Positions 8,045 to 15,091 of a stretch of DNA of 23,075 nt are shown one piece after another. The notes under the pieces were generated by a model. That model saw nothing but the letters and a program-made list of their open reading frames with translations, searched no databases and was not told where the DNA came from. Each line of letters opens with the position of its first letter. The first letter of the stretch is position 1. Made by a program: the position numbers and the translations under genes. The stretch covers positions 1-23,075 of the forward strand of contig JBEVNX010000132.1 in NCBI GenBank assembly GCA_040507895.1, read 5' to 3'. This stretch comes from JBEVNX01 sp040507895. Its GTDB lineage: Bacteria > Desulfobacterota > Binatia > JACPRU01.

Positions 8045-9115
8045 TCAATCGAGCTCGTCCTTTCGTGACGCGACCCGGGAGCTCTCCTCATGCACGAGCG
8101 AAACGAGGCTCGCCACCGTCTCCACCGGGGTCTCGGGCAAGATGCCATGCCCGAGGTTGAAAACGTGGCCGCGTCGGCCGGCGACGCTGGCGAGGATCTC
8201 GCGGGCCGACTCCGAGACGACGGACCACGGAGCGAGCAGCTTCGCCGGGTCGAGGTTCCCTTGCACCGCCACGTCGTAGCCCACCTGGCTCCATGCCTCG
8301 CCGAGATCGATCCGCCAATCGACCCCGATCACGGTGCCCCCCGCGCGGCGCATGTCGGCGAGAATCGCCGCGGTCTGTGTCCCGAAGTGGATCACCGGCA
8401 CGCCGAGCTCGCGGAGCGGCTCGAGGACTGCTCGAGCGTGGGGCGCCACGTAGCGCCGGTAGTCGGCGGGCGACAGAGCGCCGACCCAGCTATCGAAGAG
8501 CTGCACGGCGTCGGCGCCGGCTTGGATCTGCAGGCGCAGGTAGTCGGCCGTCAGGCGGGCGAGTCGCGAGAGCAAGCGGTGCCATGCTTCGGGATCGCCA
8601 TACATCAAGCGCTTGGTGCCGACGAACGTCTGCGAATGCCCGCCTTCCACGAGATAGCTCGCAACGGTGAACGGGCCTCCCGCGAAGCCGATCAGCGGGA
8701 CTCGGCCGTTCAGCTGCTCGACGACCGTGCGCACCGACTCCGCGACGTAGCCGAGGTCCGTCTCGACGTCGAAGTCTCGCAGCCGGTCCACGTCCGCAGC
8801 ATTCACCACGGGACGGCGCAGGCTCGGCCCGTCCCCGCCGACGAACTCGAGGCCGACGTCGAGCGGCTCGAGCAGCAAGAGGATGTCGGCGAAGAGGATC
8901 GCGGCGTCGACGCCGAGTCGGTCGATGGGTTGCAGCGTCACTTCCGCGGCGAGGTCCGGCCGCCGGCAGATCTCGAGCAGCGAGTGGTGGGCGCGCACCG
9001 CGCGATACTCGGCCATGTAGCGACCCGCCTGGCGCATGAACCACACCGGGGTGGCATCGACGCGCTCCCCACGGCAAGCGCGCAGGAACCGGTCGTTGCC
9101 AAGCGGCCGCTTCAT
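8045..9115 (-). CDS. hemE: Uroporphyrinogen decarboxylase
   Basis: The 356-residue product is a clear HemE. It decarboxylates the four acetate side chains of uroporphyrinogen III to give coproporphyrinogen III in cytoplasmic haem synthesis. Landmarks are PVWFMRQAGRYM (residues 23-34, with Arg28 and Arg32 in the substrate-binding loop), AAILFADILL around 71-80 with Asp77 at the key aspartate position, GFAGGPFTVASYLVEGG in the middle, LFDSWVG, and the C-terminal FNLGHGILPETP with its conserved histidine. I chose the ATG at 9115 because the family begins at that point; the frame is open upstream only by composition. No other haem gene is adjacent. It heads a compact leftward unit with DUF1232 and UPF0182 genes and diverges from modB across about 90 bp. 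Confidence 0.95.
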   Translation of the reverse strand: MKRPLGNDRFLRACRGERVDATPVWFMRQAGRYMAEYRAVRAHHSLLEICRRPDLAAEVTLQPIDRLGVDAAILFADILLLLEPLDVGLEFVGGDGPSLRRPVVNAADVDRLRDFDVETDLGYVAESVRTVVEQLNGRVPLIGFAGGPFTVASYLVEGGHSQTFVGTKRLMYGDPEAWHRLLSRLARLTADYLRLQIQAGADAVQLFDSWVGALSPADYRRYVAPHARAVLEPLRELGVPVIHFGTQTAAILADMRRAGGTVIGVDWRIDLGEAWSQVGYDVAVQGNLDPAKLLAPWSVVSESAREILASVAGRRGHVFNLGHGILPETPVETVASLVSLVHEESSRVASRKDELD

Positions 9116-9204
9116 GCTGCGGAGTAGTGACACGTTGATTCTTGGCTCGCAATCGAGACATGGAGAGCCATGTTTGCGAGCGCGTCGGTGTGGCGAGAGG
9201 CTCC

Positions 9205-10065
9205 GTGAGCGACCGAACGCTTCGCCGCGGGCGAGCGGCGATCGCCTACGCATTGTGTGGGTTGGCGGCCGCCATGCTGCTCGCTTTCCTCGTGCTGCCG
9301 CTCGTGGCGCTGGTCGTCACCATGCGGCCCGCCGATCTCGCCGCAGGCCTGCGCGATCCGCTGGTGCTGCCCGCGCTTCGTCTGAGCTTGCTCACGACCA
9401 GCGTGAGCCTCGTACTGGTCGTCGTGCCCGGCACGGCGCTTGCGTGGTTCTTGGCGCGGCGGGAAGACGCCGTCGGCCGCTGGATCGAGACCGCGGTGCA
9501 GTTACCGGTAGTCATCCCGCCGGCCGTCGGCGGTCTCGCGCTGTTGCTGGCGCTCGGGCGAAAAGGGCTGCTCGGCTCTTCGCTGGCGCACTTCGGCATC
9601 GCGATCCCGTTCACCACCCTCGCCGTCGTGCTCGCGGAGGTCTTCGTCTCCGCCCCGTTCTTCGTGATCGCCGCGACCGCAGCATTCCGCAGGCTGGATC
9701 CGAGCCTGTGGATCGTGGCGCGGAGCCTCGGCGCTTCGCCGTTTCGGGCGTTCTTCCGCGTCGCGCTCCCGGCGGCCTCGCCGAGCTTGATCGCAGGCGG
9801 GGCGATGAGCTGGGCTCGCTCGCTCGGCGAATTCGGCGCCACGTTGATGTTCGCCGGCAACTTGACGGGACGCACGCAGACGTTGCCGCTCGCCGTCTAC
9901 ACCGCCCTTGAATCCGACATGCGCGCGGCGCAGGCGATCTCGCTCCTCCTCGTCACCATCGCGTTCGCACTCCTGCTGGTGCTGCGCCGCGGCGCGGCGG
10001 CGGGCGGGGGCGCCCTCGGCTTTCCGCCGGCGCCGCCGCGCTGGCCACGGGAGCCGGGACGGTGA
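9205..10065 (+). CDS. modB: Molybdate-type ABC transporter permease
   Basis: The product (about 286 residues from a GTG at 9205) is an inner-membrane permease of the molybdate/tungstate/sulfate ABC importer class. It has about six membrane spans, beginning with AAIAYALCGLAAAMLLAF. The cytoplasmic EAA-type coupling loop ARSLGASPFRAFFRVALPAA is followed by SLGEFGATLMFAGN, a stretch characteristic of ModB. The GTG is preferred because GAGAGG (9195-9200) lies four bases upstream and the membrane domain starts about a dozen residues later; an in-frame ATG at 9142 would add 21 non-hydrophobic residues. The stop overlaps the modC start as GTGA. No periplasmic binding-protein gene (modA) is adjacent. 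Tungstate or another oxyanion as substrate cannot be excluded. Confidence 0.9.
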   Translation: MSDRTLRRGRAAIAYALCGLAAAMLLAFLVLPLVALVVTMRPADLAAGLRDPLVLPALRLSLLTTSVSLVLVVVPGTALAWFLARREDAVGRWIETAVQLPVVIPPAVGGLALLLALGRKGLLGSSLAHFGIAIPFTTLAVVLAEVFVSAPFFVIAATAAFRRLDPSLWIVARSLGASPFRAFFRVALPAASPSLIAGGAMSWARSLGEFGATLMFAGNLTGRTQTLPLAVYTALESDMRAAQAISLLLVTIAFALLLVLRRGAAAGGGALGFPPAPPRWPREPGR

Positions 10066-10784
10066 GCCGGTTGTCGTTCAATTTGGAGAGGCGGATCGGA
10101 TCGCTCGATCTCGCGGTCCGGTTCGACGCCGGCGAGCGTCCGCTCGTACTGGTCGGCCCGAACGGCGCGGGCAAGACGACGGTGCTCCTCATGCTCATCG
10201 GGGCGATCCGCCCGCAGCGAGGCCGTATCGAGCTCGACGGCGACGTGCTGCTCGACACCGCTTCGGGCATCGACGTCGTTCCCGAGGAGCGAGGTCTCGG
10301 CTACGTGCCTCAGGACTACGGCTTGTTCCCGCACCTGACGGCGCTCGGCAACGTCGCGTTCGGCCTCGAATGCCGCCGCCGGCTCCGGAGAGCCGAGCGA
10401 CGCGAGCGGGCACTCGCCCTCCTCGACGAGCTCGAGGTTGGGCACCTCGCCGCGCGCCTGCCCGGATCGCTTTCCGGCGGCGAGGGCCAGCGCGTCGCGC
10501 TGGCCCGCGCGCTCGCCTCCGAGCCGCGCGCGCTGCTGCTCGACGAGCCACTCGCCGCGCTCGATGCTTCGGTGCGCCGTCAGCTGCGCGACTTTCTGCC
10601 CTCGTGGCTCGCGACGCGGAAGCTGCCAACGATCGTCGTCACCCATGACGCGGCGGACGCCGCGGCGTTCGGCGAGGACATCGCGGTCCTCGAAGCCGGG
10701 CGCATCGCGCAGCGAGGAACGCTCGGCGATCTGCGCCGGCGGCCGGCCACGCCGTTCGTCGCCGAGTGGGCCGGAGCGGGCTAG
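10062..10784 (+). CDS. modC: Molybdate-type ABC transporter ATP-binding protein (no TOBE domain)
   Basis: This 240-residue ABC ATPase has a full set of catalytic motifs: Walker A GPNGAGKTT (residues 32-40), Q-loop glutamine at 84 (YVPQDYGLFPHL), signature LSGGEGQ (137-143), Walker B with D-loop ALLLDEPLAALD (157-168) and switch histidine at 195 (VVTHD). It should drive the ModB permease encoded by the gene it overlaps by four bases (GTGA, start GTG at 10062). Typical ModC proteins run to about 350 residues with a C-terminal TOBE/Mop molybdate-binding domain; this one ends directly after the ATPase core. Short ModC-like ATPases of this kind are known in other permease pairs, so this need not be a truncation. 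The sequence immediately downstream encodes an unrelated remnant. Confidence 0.88.
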   Translation: MSRLSFNLERRIGSLDLAVRFDAGERPLVLVGPNGAGKTTVLLMLIGAIRPQRGRIELDGDVLLDTASGIDVVPEERGLGYVPQDYGLFPHLTALGNVAFGLECRRRLRRAERRERALALLDELEVGHLAARLPGSLSGGEGQRVALARALASEPRALLLDEPLAALDASVRRQLRDFLPSWLATRKLPTIVVTHDAADAAAFGEDIAVLEAGRIAQRGTLGDLRRRPATPFVAEWAGAG

Positions 10785-10788
10785 CGCT

Positions 10789-10968
10789 CCGGGCTTCGCG
10801 CACGGCCTTCCTGCCATCCGAGCTGACGTTCCCGCGGGCGCGCTCGACGAGATCGCCGCGAAGACGGCCGTCACCGACCCTCACCCCGACTCCAAGGAGG
10901 GCATCGAGGCCTTCCAGGAAAGGCTGCCGCCGCGCTTCAACCGCCGGAACGAGGAGCGAACGAGCTAG
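10789..10968 (+). pseudogene. Probable C-terminal remnant of an enoyl-CoA hydratase/crotonase gene
   Basis: Between the modC stop and the haloperoxidase gene the frame ending at the TAG 10966-10968 encodes about 55 residues that look like a protein tail. The stretch DSKEGIEAFQERLPPRF matches the C-terminal pattern of crotonase-fold enoyl-CoA hydratases, in which a D/E-x-x-EG-x-x-AF-x-E-K/R-R-x-PRF motif closes the protein. No catalytic part of the fold (oxyanion-hole strands or active-site glutamates) is found upstream, because that space is occupied by modC in other frames. No convincing start codon or ribosome-binding site precedes it. I read it as decayed coding sequence left by a deletion or rearrangement. 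Chance resemblance over about 20 residues is the alternative. Confidence 0.5.
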
Positions 10969-11004
10969 GCCACGCCGCTGTTGGGGCCCGTGAAGGTCCG
11001 CCGC

Positions 11005-12576
11005 TTACCGTGCGGTGCCGGCGAAGTACGCCTGATACTTCCGCCAGCTGTGCATGGCGATGCGGCGGCCGAGAATCAGGCCTTCCTCGTTGTCGGTGCG
11101 GATGTGATATCCTCCCCATAGCCTGGAAACGGCGGCCATCTCGGCGGTGGCGGTAAAGGTCGGCAGAAACAGGCGCATCTCCTTGGAGTCGGTCACGTCG
11201 GTCGCCCGCTGGCCATCCCGAGCCTGCATCTGCGCAGTGGTGGCATCGGGCTCGGTCATGTAGCCAGCCTGCTGGATTGCCACCGCGCCGTAGCGGTCGC
11301 TGCCGGTGAAGAGCTCGAGGGTTCGCGAGGCTGCGCCACTGGCGGTCGCGTGGCCCGACGTATACCCGGGAAACGGCGGCGTGAGGAAAGTGTCCGGCGA
11401 GTACGGCCGCCAATTTTCGCCCGCCATCTTCACCACACCCTTGCCCGGTCCGGCCCAGGCATCGATCTGCTTCCCCTGGTAGTACTTGCGCGCCCACCAG
11501 TACGGGCGACTCGTGTCGTAGTAGCGCTTGGCTTCCCAGCAAGCGATGAACGCATCCATCACCACGTTGCTCACCGCGAAGAACAGCTTCACGTCCTGGT
11601 CGAGCCCGTAGTGGTCGCGGCGCGATACGTCCTGCGCAAACTGCAGCCAGTGGCCCGACTGGCCCGTGGAATGCGGGCCCTCGCGCATGAACTCGACTAC
11701 CGTCTTTTGCTCCAGCGTGAGATTGGCGTTGACACGAACCGCTTCCTCGATCTCGCGGTTCAGCATTTCCGAGCCCCACTTCGGCGGCTCGGGCGGACGG
11801 AACTGGTCGGACCGCTCGAGCGCGAAGGGCTTCACCTTCCCCCAATGCGGCGTGAGGAAGCCGGGCGACACGGTGCCCCCCTTGCCGTCGGAGAAAGGAA
11901 TCGGCAACCAACGGGTGGGATCTACGATGTCGTCAGGCGTGTTCTTCGGCTTGTAGCCCATGTAGTCGGCGTACGGTTCGCCGTTGCCGCCCGGCTCGTC
12001 TCCCAGTTGGTTAGCGCCATCGTGGCGGCGGTACTCGATGACGGCGCTCGCCGCCGTATTGCCCACACCCTCCGGCGTGGTCGCATCGGTGGAGGCGTCG
12101 TCGGGATCGAATCCTTTCCCGCGGAACTGCTCGCGGATCCAGCCGGCGTCCTCCGGATAGACGAAGAGGAGCGAGCGATATGCCGCATAGGAGATCGCCT
12201 TTTCCTTGTTGGCTTGGGTGCGCTCGCCAGTCGGCCGGCGCAGCCGGTCACCCATGCGCGTGCCGATCGCGACGTCGTCATACGCCGCCCAGGCGTCGTA
12301 GATCGAGGTCAGAACCAATGCCATGGTGCGTGACAGAATCGTCGGGCGCGGGCGATTGCGCTCCGCATCGCGGCCCGACGCTTCGAGCAGCACGTCGAGC
12401 CACTGGTAAGCCGCGCTCGGTTTGAAGCCGGCTGCGGGCATGCGGTGTACGAGCGGGTATCCGGCAGGCGACACGAGCAACTGGCCAGTGTCCTTGGCAA
12501 CGGCCGCCGCGTGCGCGGAGGGTTGCAGCCACTGAGCGAGAACGCATGCGGCGACGAGCAGCAGACTCTCCTTCAT
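11005..12576 (-). CDS. Secreted vanadium-dependent haloperoxidase / PAP2-superfamily protein
   Basis: The 523-residue product belongs to the vanadium haloperoxidase branch of the PAP2 phosphatase superfamily. A signal peptide (residues 1-23, LLLVAACVLAQWL, cleavage after AHA) sends it to the periplasm or beyond. All pocket elements are present in order: Lys350-x6-Arg357-Pro (KRYYDTSRP), Ser407-Gly408-His409 within PFPGYTSGH, and Ser484-Arg485-x5-His491 within SRLWGGYHIRTDN. In characterised enzymes the lysine, two arginines, Ser and Gly hold vanadate, the first histidine is the acid-base and the last binds vanadium, allowing H2O2-driven halide oxidation; related proteins act as phosphatases. 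Halide preference is unknown. The ATG at 12576 has GGGAG five bases upstream and follows a possible nine-codon leader ORF. It is divergent from the PPOX genes. Confidence 0.88.
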   Translation of the reverse strand: MKESLLLVAACVLAQWLQPSAHAAAVAKDTGQLLVSPAGYPLVHRMPAAGFKPSAAYQWLDVLLEASGRDAERNRPRPTILSRTMALVLTSIYDAWAAYDDVAIGTRMGDRLRRPTGERTQANKEKAISYAAYRSLLFVYPEDAGWIREQFRGKGFDPDDASTDATTPEGVGNTAASAVIEYRRHDGANQLGDEPGGNGEPYADYMGYKPKNTPDDIVDPTRWLPIPFSDGKGGTVSPGFLTPHWGKVKPFALERSDQFRPPEPPKWGSEMLNREIEEAVRVNANLTLEQKTVVEFMREGPHSTGQSGHWLQFAQDVSRRDHYGLDQDVKLFFAVSNVVMDAFIACWEAKRYYDTSRPYWWARKYYQGKQIDAWAGPGKGVVKMAGENWRPYSPDTFLTPPFPGYTSGHATASGAASRTLELFTGSDRYGAVAIQQAGYMTEPDATTAQMQARDGQRATDVTDSKEMRLFLPTFTATAEMAAVSRLWGGYHIRTDNEEGLILGRRIAMHSWRKYQAYFAGTAR

Positions 12577-12602
12577 GGCTCTCCCTGGTAGAATCTCATC
12601 AT
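12573..12602 (-). other. Possible nine-codon leader ORF overlapping the haloperoxidase start
   Basis: Directly upstream of the haloperoxidase gene the minus strand has two consecutive ATG codons (12602-12600 and 12599-12597), encoding MMRFYQGEP, then TGA at 12575-12573. The TGA overlaps the haloperoxidase ATG (12576-12574) as ATGA. GGAGG at 12608-12604 lies four bases before the second ATG. The arrangement would allow translational coupling. It is short enough to be chance, and nothing in the peptide suggests an attenuation function. Confidence 0.25.
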
Positions 12603-12903
12603 GCCTCCGTGAACGATGGCTGCGCTGGAGGATCGGCGTTTTAGCGCCGTAGCCCCGATGCTGCGAGCCTTCGGGCATTGCCACAACAACTGGGAACGCC
12701 GCCGCCACCCGAAGCGGAGGCCATGATGAGTATCCTTGCGCTGCAGCGAACCCGACCCTCAAGCTGTGGTTGCCACCCCCACCTTGACTTCGTTCCGCCG
12801 CAGAGGATAGCGGTCGGTGCCGTGCGGGATGAGCCTCGAGTCGAGCCGGATGGCGGCTACCCAGGAGGCTGAAGGTGCGAATCGGATCGGCGGGCCCTCT
12901 GGC
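12603..12903. other. Divergent intergenic region between haloperoxidase and PPOX genes
   Basis: About 300 bp separate the leftward haloperoxidase leader from the rightward PPOX-cyclase group, so promoters for both directions must lie here unless transcripts come from further away. I see one compact dyad, CGGCG (12634-12638) and CGCCG (12645-12649) around TTTTAG, which could be a protein site or a small hairpin. A TTGACT at 12784-12789 resembles a -35 box, but no good -10 box follows at the right distance. The rightward frame is open through much of it, so the first PPOX protein could start earlier, at ATG 12829 or 12850. Confidence 0.4.
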
Positions 12904-13368
12904 ATGATTCCCGACAAAGTCGTCGAGATCCTCCGCGGTCCGTCAGTCATGCAGGTCGGCACGCGAGATGCGAACCTGCGACCATTCCACTCCTACGTCT
13001 GGGGCGCCATCGTCCACGAGGACCGGCAGACGGTCACTTTCTTCATCTACGAGAATCGATCGAGAAGGATCGTGAGCGATCTCGAAGACAACGGACGTGT
13101 GGCGCTGGGCATCGCCCAGGCCAGTCATGAGGCGTATCAACTGAAGGGTTCGTACATCTCGTCGAGAACAGCCAGCGACGACGACTACGCTTTTCAGGAG
13201 GCGTACCGGTCGAAGCTTTGCGCTGCGATAGGCCAAGTCTGGCCCGAGGAGATGGTGAAGCGCCTGTTTCTCGGTGCCGCCTATCGACCGGGTGTGGCGA
13301 TCACCTTCAGGGTCGAAGAGGTTTTCCTCCAAACCCCCGGCCCTGGTGCCGGCAGCAAGATGGCCTAG
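12904..13368 (+). CDS. Pyridoxamine 5'-phosphate oxidase-like (PPOX) flavin-binding protein, first copy
   Basis: From the ATG at 12904 the product is 154 residues with the split-barrel pattern of PPOX-family flavin or deazaflavin (FMN, F420) or haem-binding proteins. It opens with IPDKVVEILRGPSVMQVGTRDANLRP, followed by HSYVWGAIVHEDRQTVTFFIY, a barrel strand leading to RRIVSDLEDNGRVALGIAQ, and LKGSYIS. The first barrel strand (VMQVGTRDANLRPFHSY) followed by an R-x-I-V-x-D-L stretch is the usual family order. It lacks the C-terminal dimerisation region of true PdxH, so B6 synthesis is unlikely. Earlier in-frame ATGs at 12817, 12829 and 12850 exist, but family members begin near the 12904 ATG. 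It is the first gene of a rightward trio, 21 bp before the second PPOX gene. The bound cofactor is not predictable here. Confidence 0.8.
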   Translation: MIPDKVVEILRGPSVMQVGTRDANLRPFHSYVWGAIVHEDRQTVTFFIYENRSRRIVSDLEDNGRVALGIAQASHEAYQLKGSYISSRTASDDDYAFQEAYRSKLCAAIGQVWPEEMVKRLFLGAAYRPGVAITFRVEEVFLQTPGPGAGSKMA

Positions 13369-13389
13369 AAAGGCGCGCCGAGATCGGGG

Positions 13390-13803
13390 ATGGGAATCCT
13401 GCCTGACGAGATCAAGCCCGCGATGCAGGGCGTGATCCCTTCTCACATCGTCACTTGTTCGCGGGACGGCATCCCGAACGCGAGTGTCATCTCGCAGGTC
13501 TACTACGTCGACCCGGACCACGTGGCGCTTTCCCACCAGTTCTTCAACAAGACTACGAGCAATGTCCGAGAAAACCCGCATGCCGTGGCTTGCATCACTC
13601 ACCCGGAAACCTTGGAGACCTGGGACTTGGAGCTCGAGTACGACCATTCGGAGACCACTGGCCCCGTCTTCGATACGATGGACATGCAGATCGAAGCCAT
13701 CGCGTCGATGACCGGAATGAAGGGGATCTTCAAGCTTCGATCGGCCGACATCTACCGAGTCGTCTCCGTCATCAAGAATGCCGACGAGCGAATCCAGCCC
13801 TGA
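13390..13803 (+). CDS. Pyridoxamine 5'-phosphate oxidase-like (PPOX) flavin-binding protein, second copy
   Basis: This 137-residue protein is a second, clearly different PPOX split-barrel member. It shows ILPDEIKPAMQGVIPSHIVTCSRDGIPNASVIS, a strand pair leading to YYVDPDHVALSHQFFNKTTSNVRENP, AVACITHP, and a C-terminal region with MTGMKGIFKLRSADIYRVVSV. The ALSxxFxNKTxxNxRxNP pattern is the usual flavin-phosphate-contacting stretch in this family. It is not a recent duplicate of the preceding PPOX protein, since the two align only in general fold. Its last 26 bp overlap the start of the cyclase gene in another frame, so the two are probably translated together. A role as the sensory or cofactor-binding partner of the cyclase is inference from position. 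Confidence 0.85.
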   Translation: MGILPDEIKPAMQGVIPSHIVTCSRDGIPNASVISQVYYVDPDHVALSHQFFNKTTSNVRENPHAVACITHPETLETWDLELEYDHSETTGPVFDTMDMQIEAIASMTGMKGIFKLRSADIYRVVSVIKNADERIQP

Positions 13804-15079
13804 CGGGAACGATCCGGGGCTCCGGGAACAGATCGCCGAGAACCAGCGGACGATCGACCGGCTTAACCGTGACCTCGCGCGAAAGTCGAACGACGTCCGC
13901 ATCATCCAGCAGATCTCTTCGGAGATCACTTCCACGCTGGACCTCGACGAGGTTCTCGCGGTCGTGCTGCGCGCCATGGAGCGGGTACTGGGCTTCCAGC
14001 ATTCGATGGTCCTGCTACAGGATCTCGCGGAAGCCAAGCTCCGCGTCTGTGCGAGCAGTGGCTTCGACCCGAGCGGCGTCGGAGCCGAGGTCGCGCTCGG
14101 TCATGGCGTCCTCGGCGTAGTGGCGGAGCGCAAGCGGATGATGCGCGTCGGCAACGTCGGCGCAAGCGTCGCCTATTTCGCAGGCATCCGGGCGCGCATG
14201 GAGGCCGCGGGAGAGATCGCCCCCGGCGGCGCCGTGCCGGCTCTTCCGGGCCTCGCCAAGGCGCAGAGCCAGCTCGCCCTCCCCTTGCTCGTCAAGGATC
14301 GCCTGGTCGGCGTGCTCGCCGTCGAGAGCCCGAAGGCGAACGCCTTCGACGAGCTCGACGAGATTCTGCTCACGATCGTGGCGAACCAGGCGGCAACGGC
14401 GATCGACAATGCTCGCACCTATCAGATGGTGGAGAAGCTCGGGCGCCTGAAGCGCTTCTTCTCGCCGCAGCTCGCCGAGTTGATCGTCACCGGCGGCGCC
14501 GACGATCCCTTGAAGACTCACCGCCGCGACGTCACGGTCGTGTTCCTCGACCTGCGTGGCTTTACCGCCTTCGCGGAGACCGCGGAGCCCGAAGAAGTCA
14601 TGAGCGTGCTGCGCGAGTACCACGCAGAGATGGGCCGACTGATTCTCGAGCATGAGGGCACGCTCGAGCGCTTCACGGGCGACGGCATGATGATCTTCTT
14701 CAACGATCCGACCCCGGTCTCCGATCCGGCGAAGCGTGCCCTGCGGATGGCGCTGGCGATGCGCGAGCGCGTGACGCCGCTCTGCGAGCGATGGCGTAAG
14801 CGCGGGCACGAGCTCGATCTCGGCATCGGCATCGCGCAGGGGTACGCGACGATCGGCGCCATCGGTTTCGAGGGTCGCTGGGACTACGGCGCGATCGGCA
14901 CCGTCACCAACCTGGCGGCGCGTCTGTGCGGCGAGGCCAAGCCCTCGCAGATTCTCGTCACGCGGCGCGTGGCGAGCGACGCGGAGGACCTCGTCGAAAC
15001 CGAGCCCGTCGGCCCGCTGACGCTGAAGGGCTTGGCGAAACCCGTCCCTGCGTTCAACGTTGTCCGGCTGAAGAGCTGA
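13778..15079 (+). CDS. GAF-domain class III adenylate/guanylate cyclase
   Basis: The 433-residue protein has a short helical or coiled-coil N-terminus (about 14-50), a GAF sensor domain (about 50-212, from ISSEITSTLDLDEVLAVVL to IVANQAATAIDNART), a linker, and a class III nucleotidyl cyclase domain (about 250-400). Metal-binding aspartates are Asp258 (VVFLDLRGFTAF) and Asp302 (RFTGDGMMIFF). The transition-state Asn378 and Arg382 lie in GTVTNLAARL. By eye alignment, the substrate-selecting lysine position holds Arg298 and the usual Asp/Thr position holds Gly371, so ATP versus GTP preference cannot be called. There is no membrane segment; it is probably cytoplasmic. The ATG at 13778 lies within the second PPOX gene. 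The product, presumably cAMP or cGMP, would respond to a ligand or redox state sensed by GAF or its PPOX partners. Confidence 0.92.
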   Translation: MPTSESSPDGNDPGLREQIAENQRTIDRLNRDLARKSNDVRIIQQISSEITSTLDLDEVLAVVLRAMERVLGFQHSMVLLQDLAEAKLRVCASSGFDPSGVGAEVALGHGVLGVVAERKRMMRVGNVGASVAYFAGIRARMEAAGEIAPGGAVPALPGLAKAQSQLALPLLVKDRLVGVLAVESPKANAFDELDEILLTIVANQAATAIDNARTYQMVEKLGRLKRFFSPQLAELIVTGGADDPLKTHRRDVTVVFLDLRGFTAFAETAEPEEVMSVLREYHAEMGRLILEHEGTLERFTGDGMMIFFNDPTPVSDPAKRALRMALAMRERVTPLCERWRKRGHELDLGIGIAQGYATIGAIGFEGRWDYGAIGTVTNLAARLCGEAKPSQILVTRRVASDAEDLVETEPVGPLTLKGLAKPVPAFNVVRLKS

Positions 15080-15091
15080 AAAGCTGCCAGC

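Noticed and set aside
11005..12576. Considered an ordinary PAP2 lipid phosphatase
   Set aside because: It has no membrane spans beyond the signal peptide, and it is long, with K-x6-RP, SGH and SR-x5-H spaced as in haloperoxidases; phosphatase activity still cannot be excluded.
12784..12812. Possible sigma-70 promoter (TTGACT with a downstream ATAGCG) for the PPOX genes
   Set aside because: The -10 element matches too poorly, and one good hexamer in 300 bp is expected by chance.
12904..13803. Recent tandem duplication of the PPOX genes
   Set aside because: The two proteins share only general fold features and no long identical stretches, so they are distinct family members rather than a recent copy.
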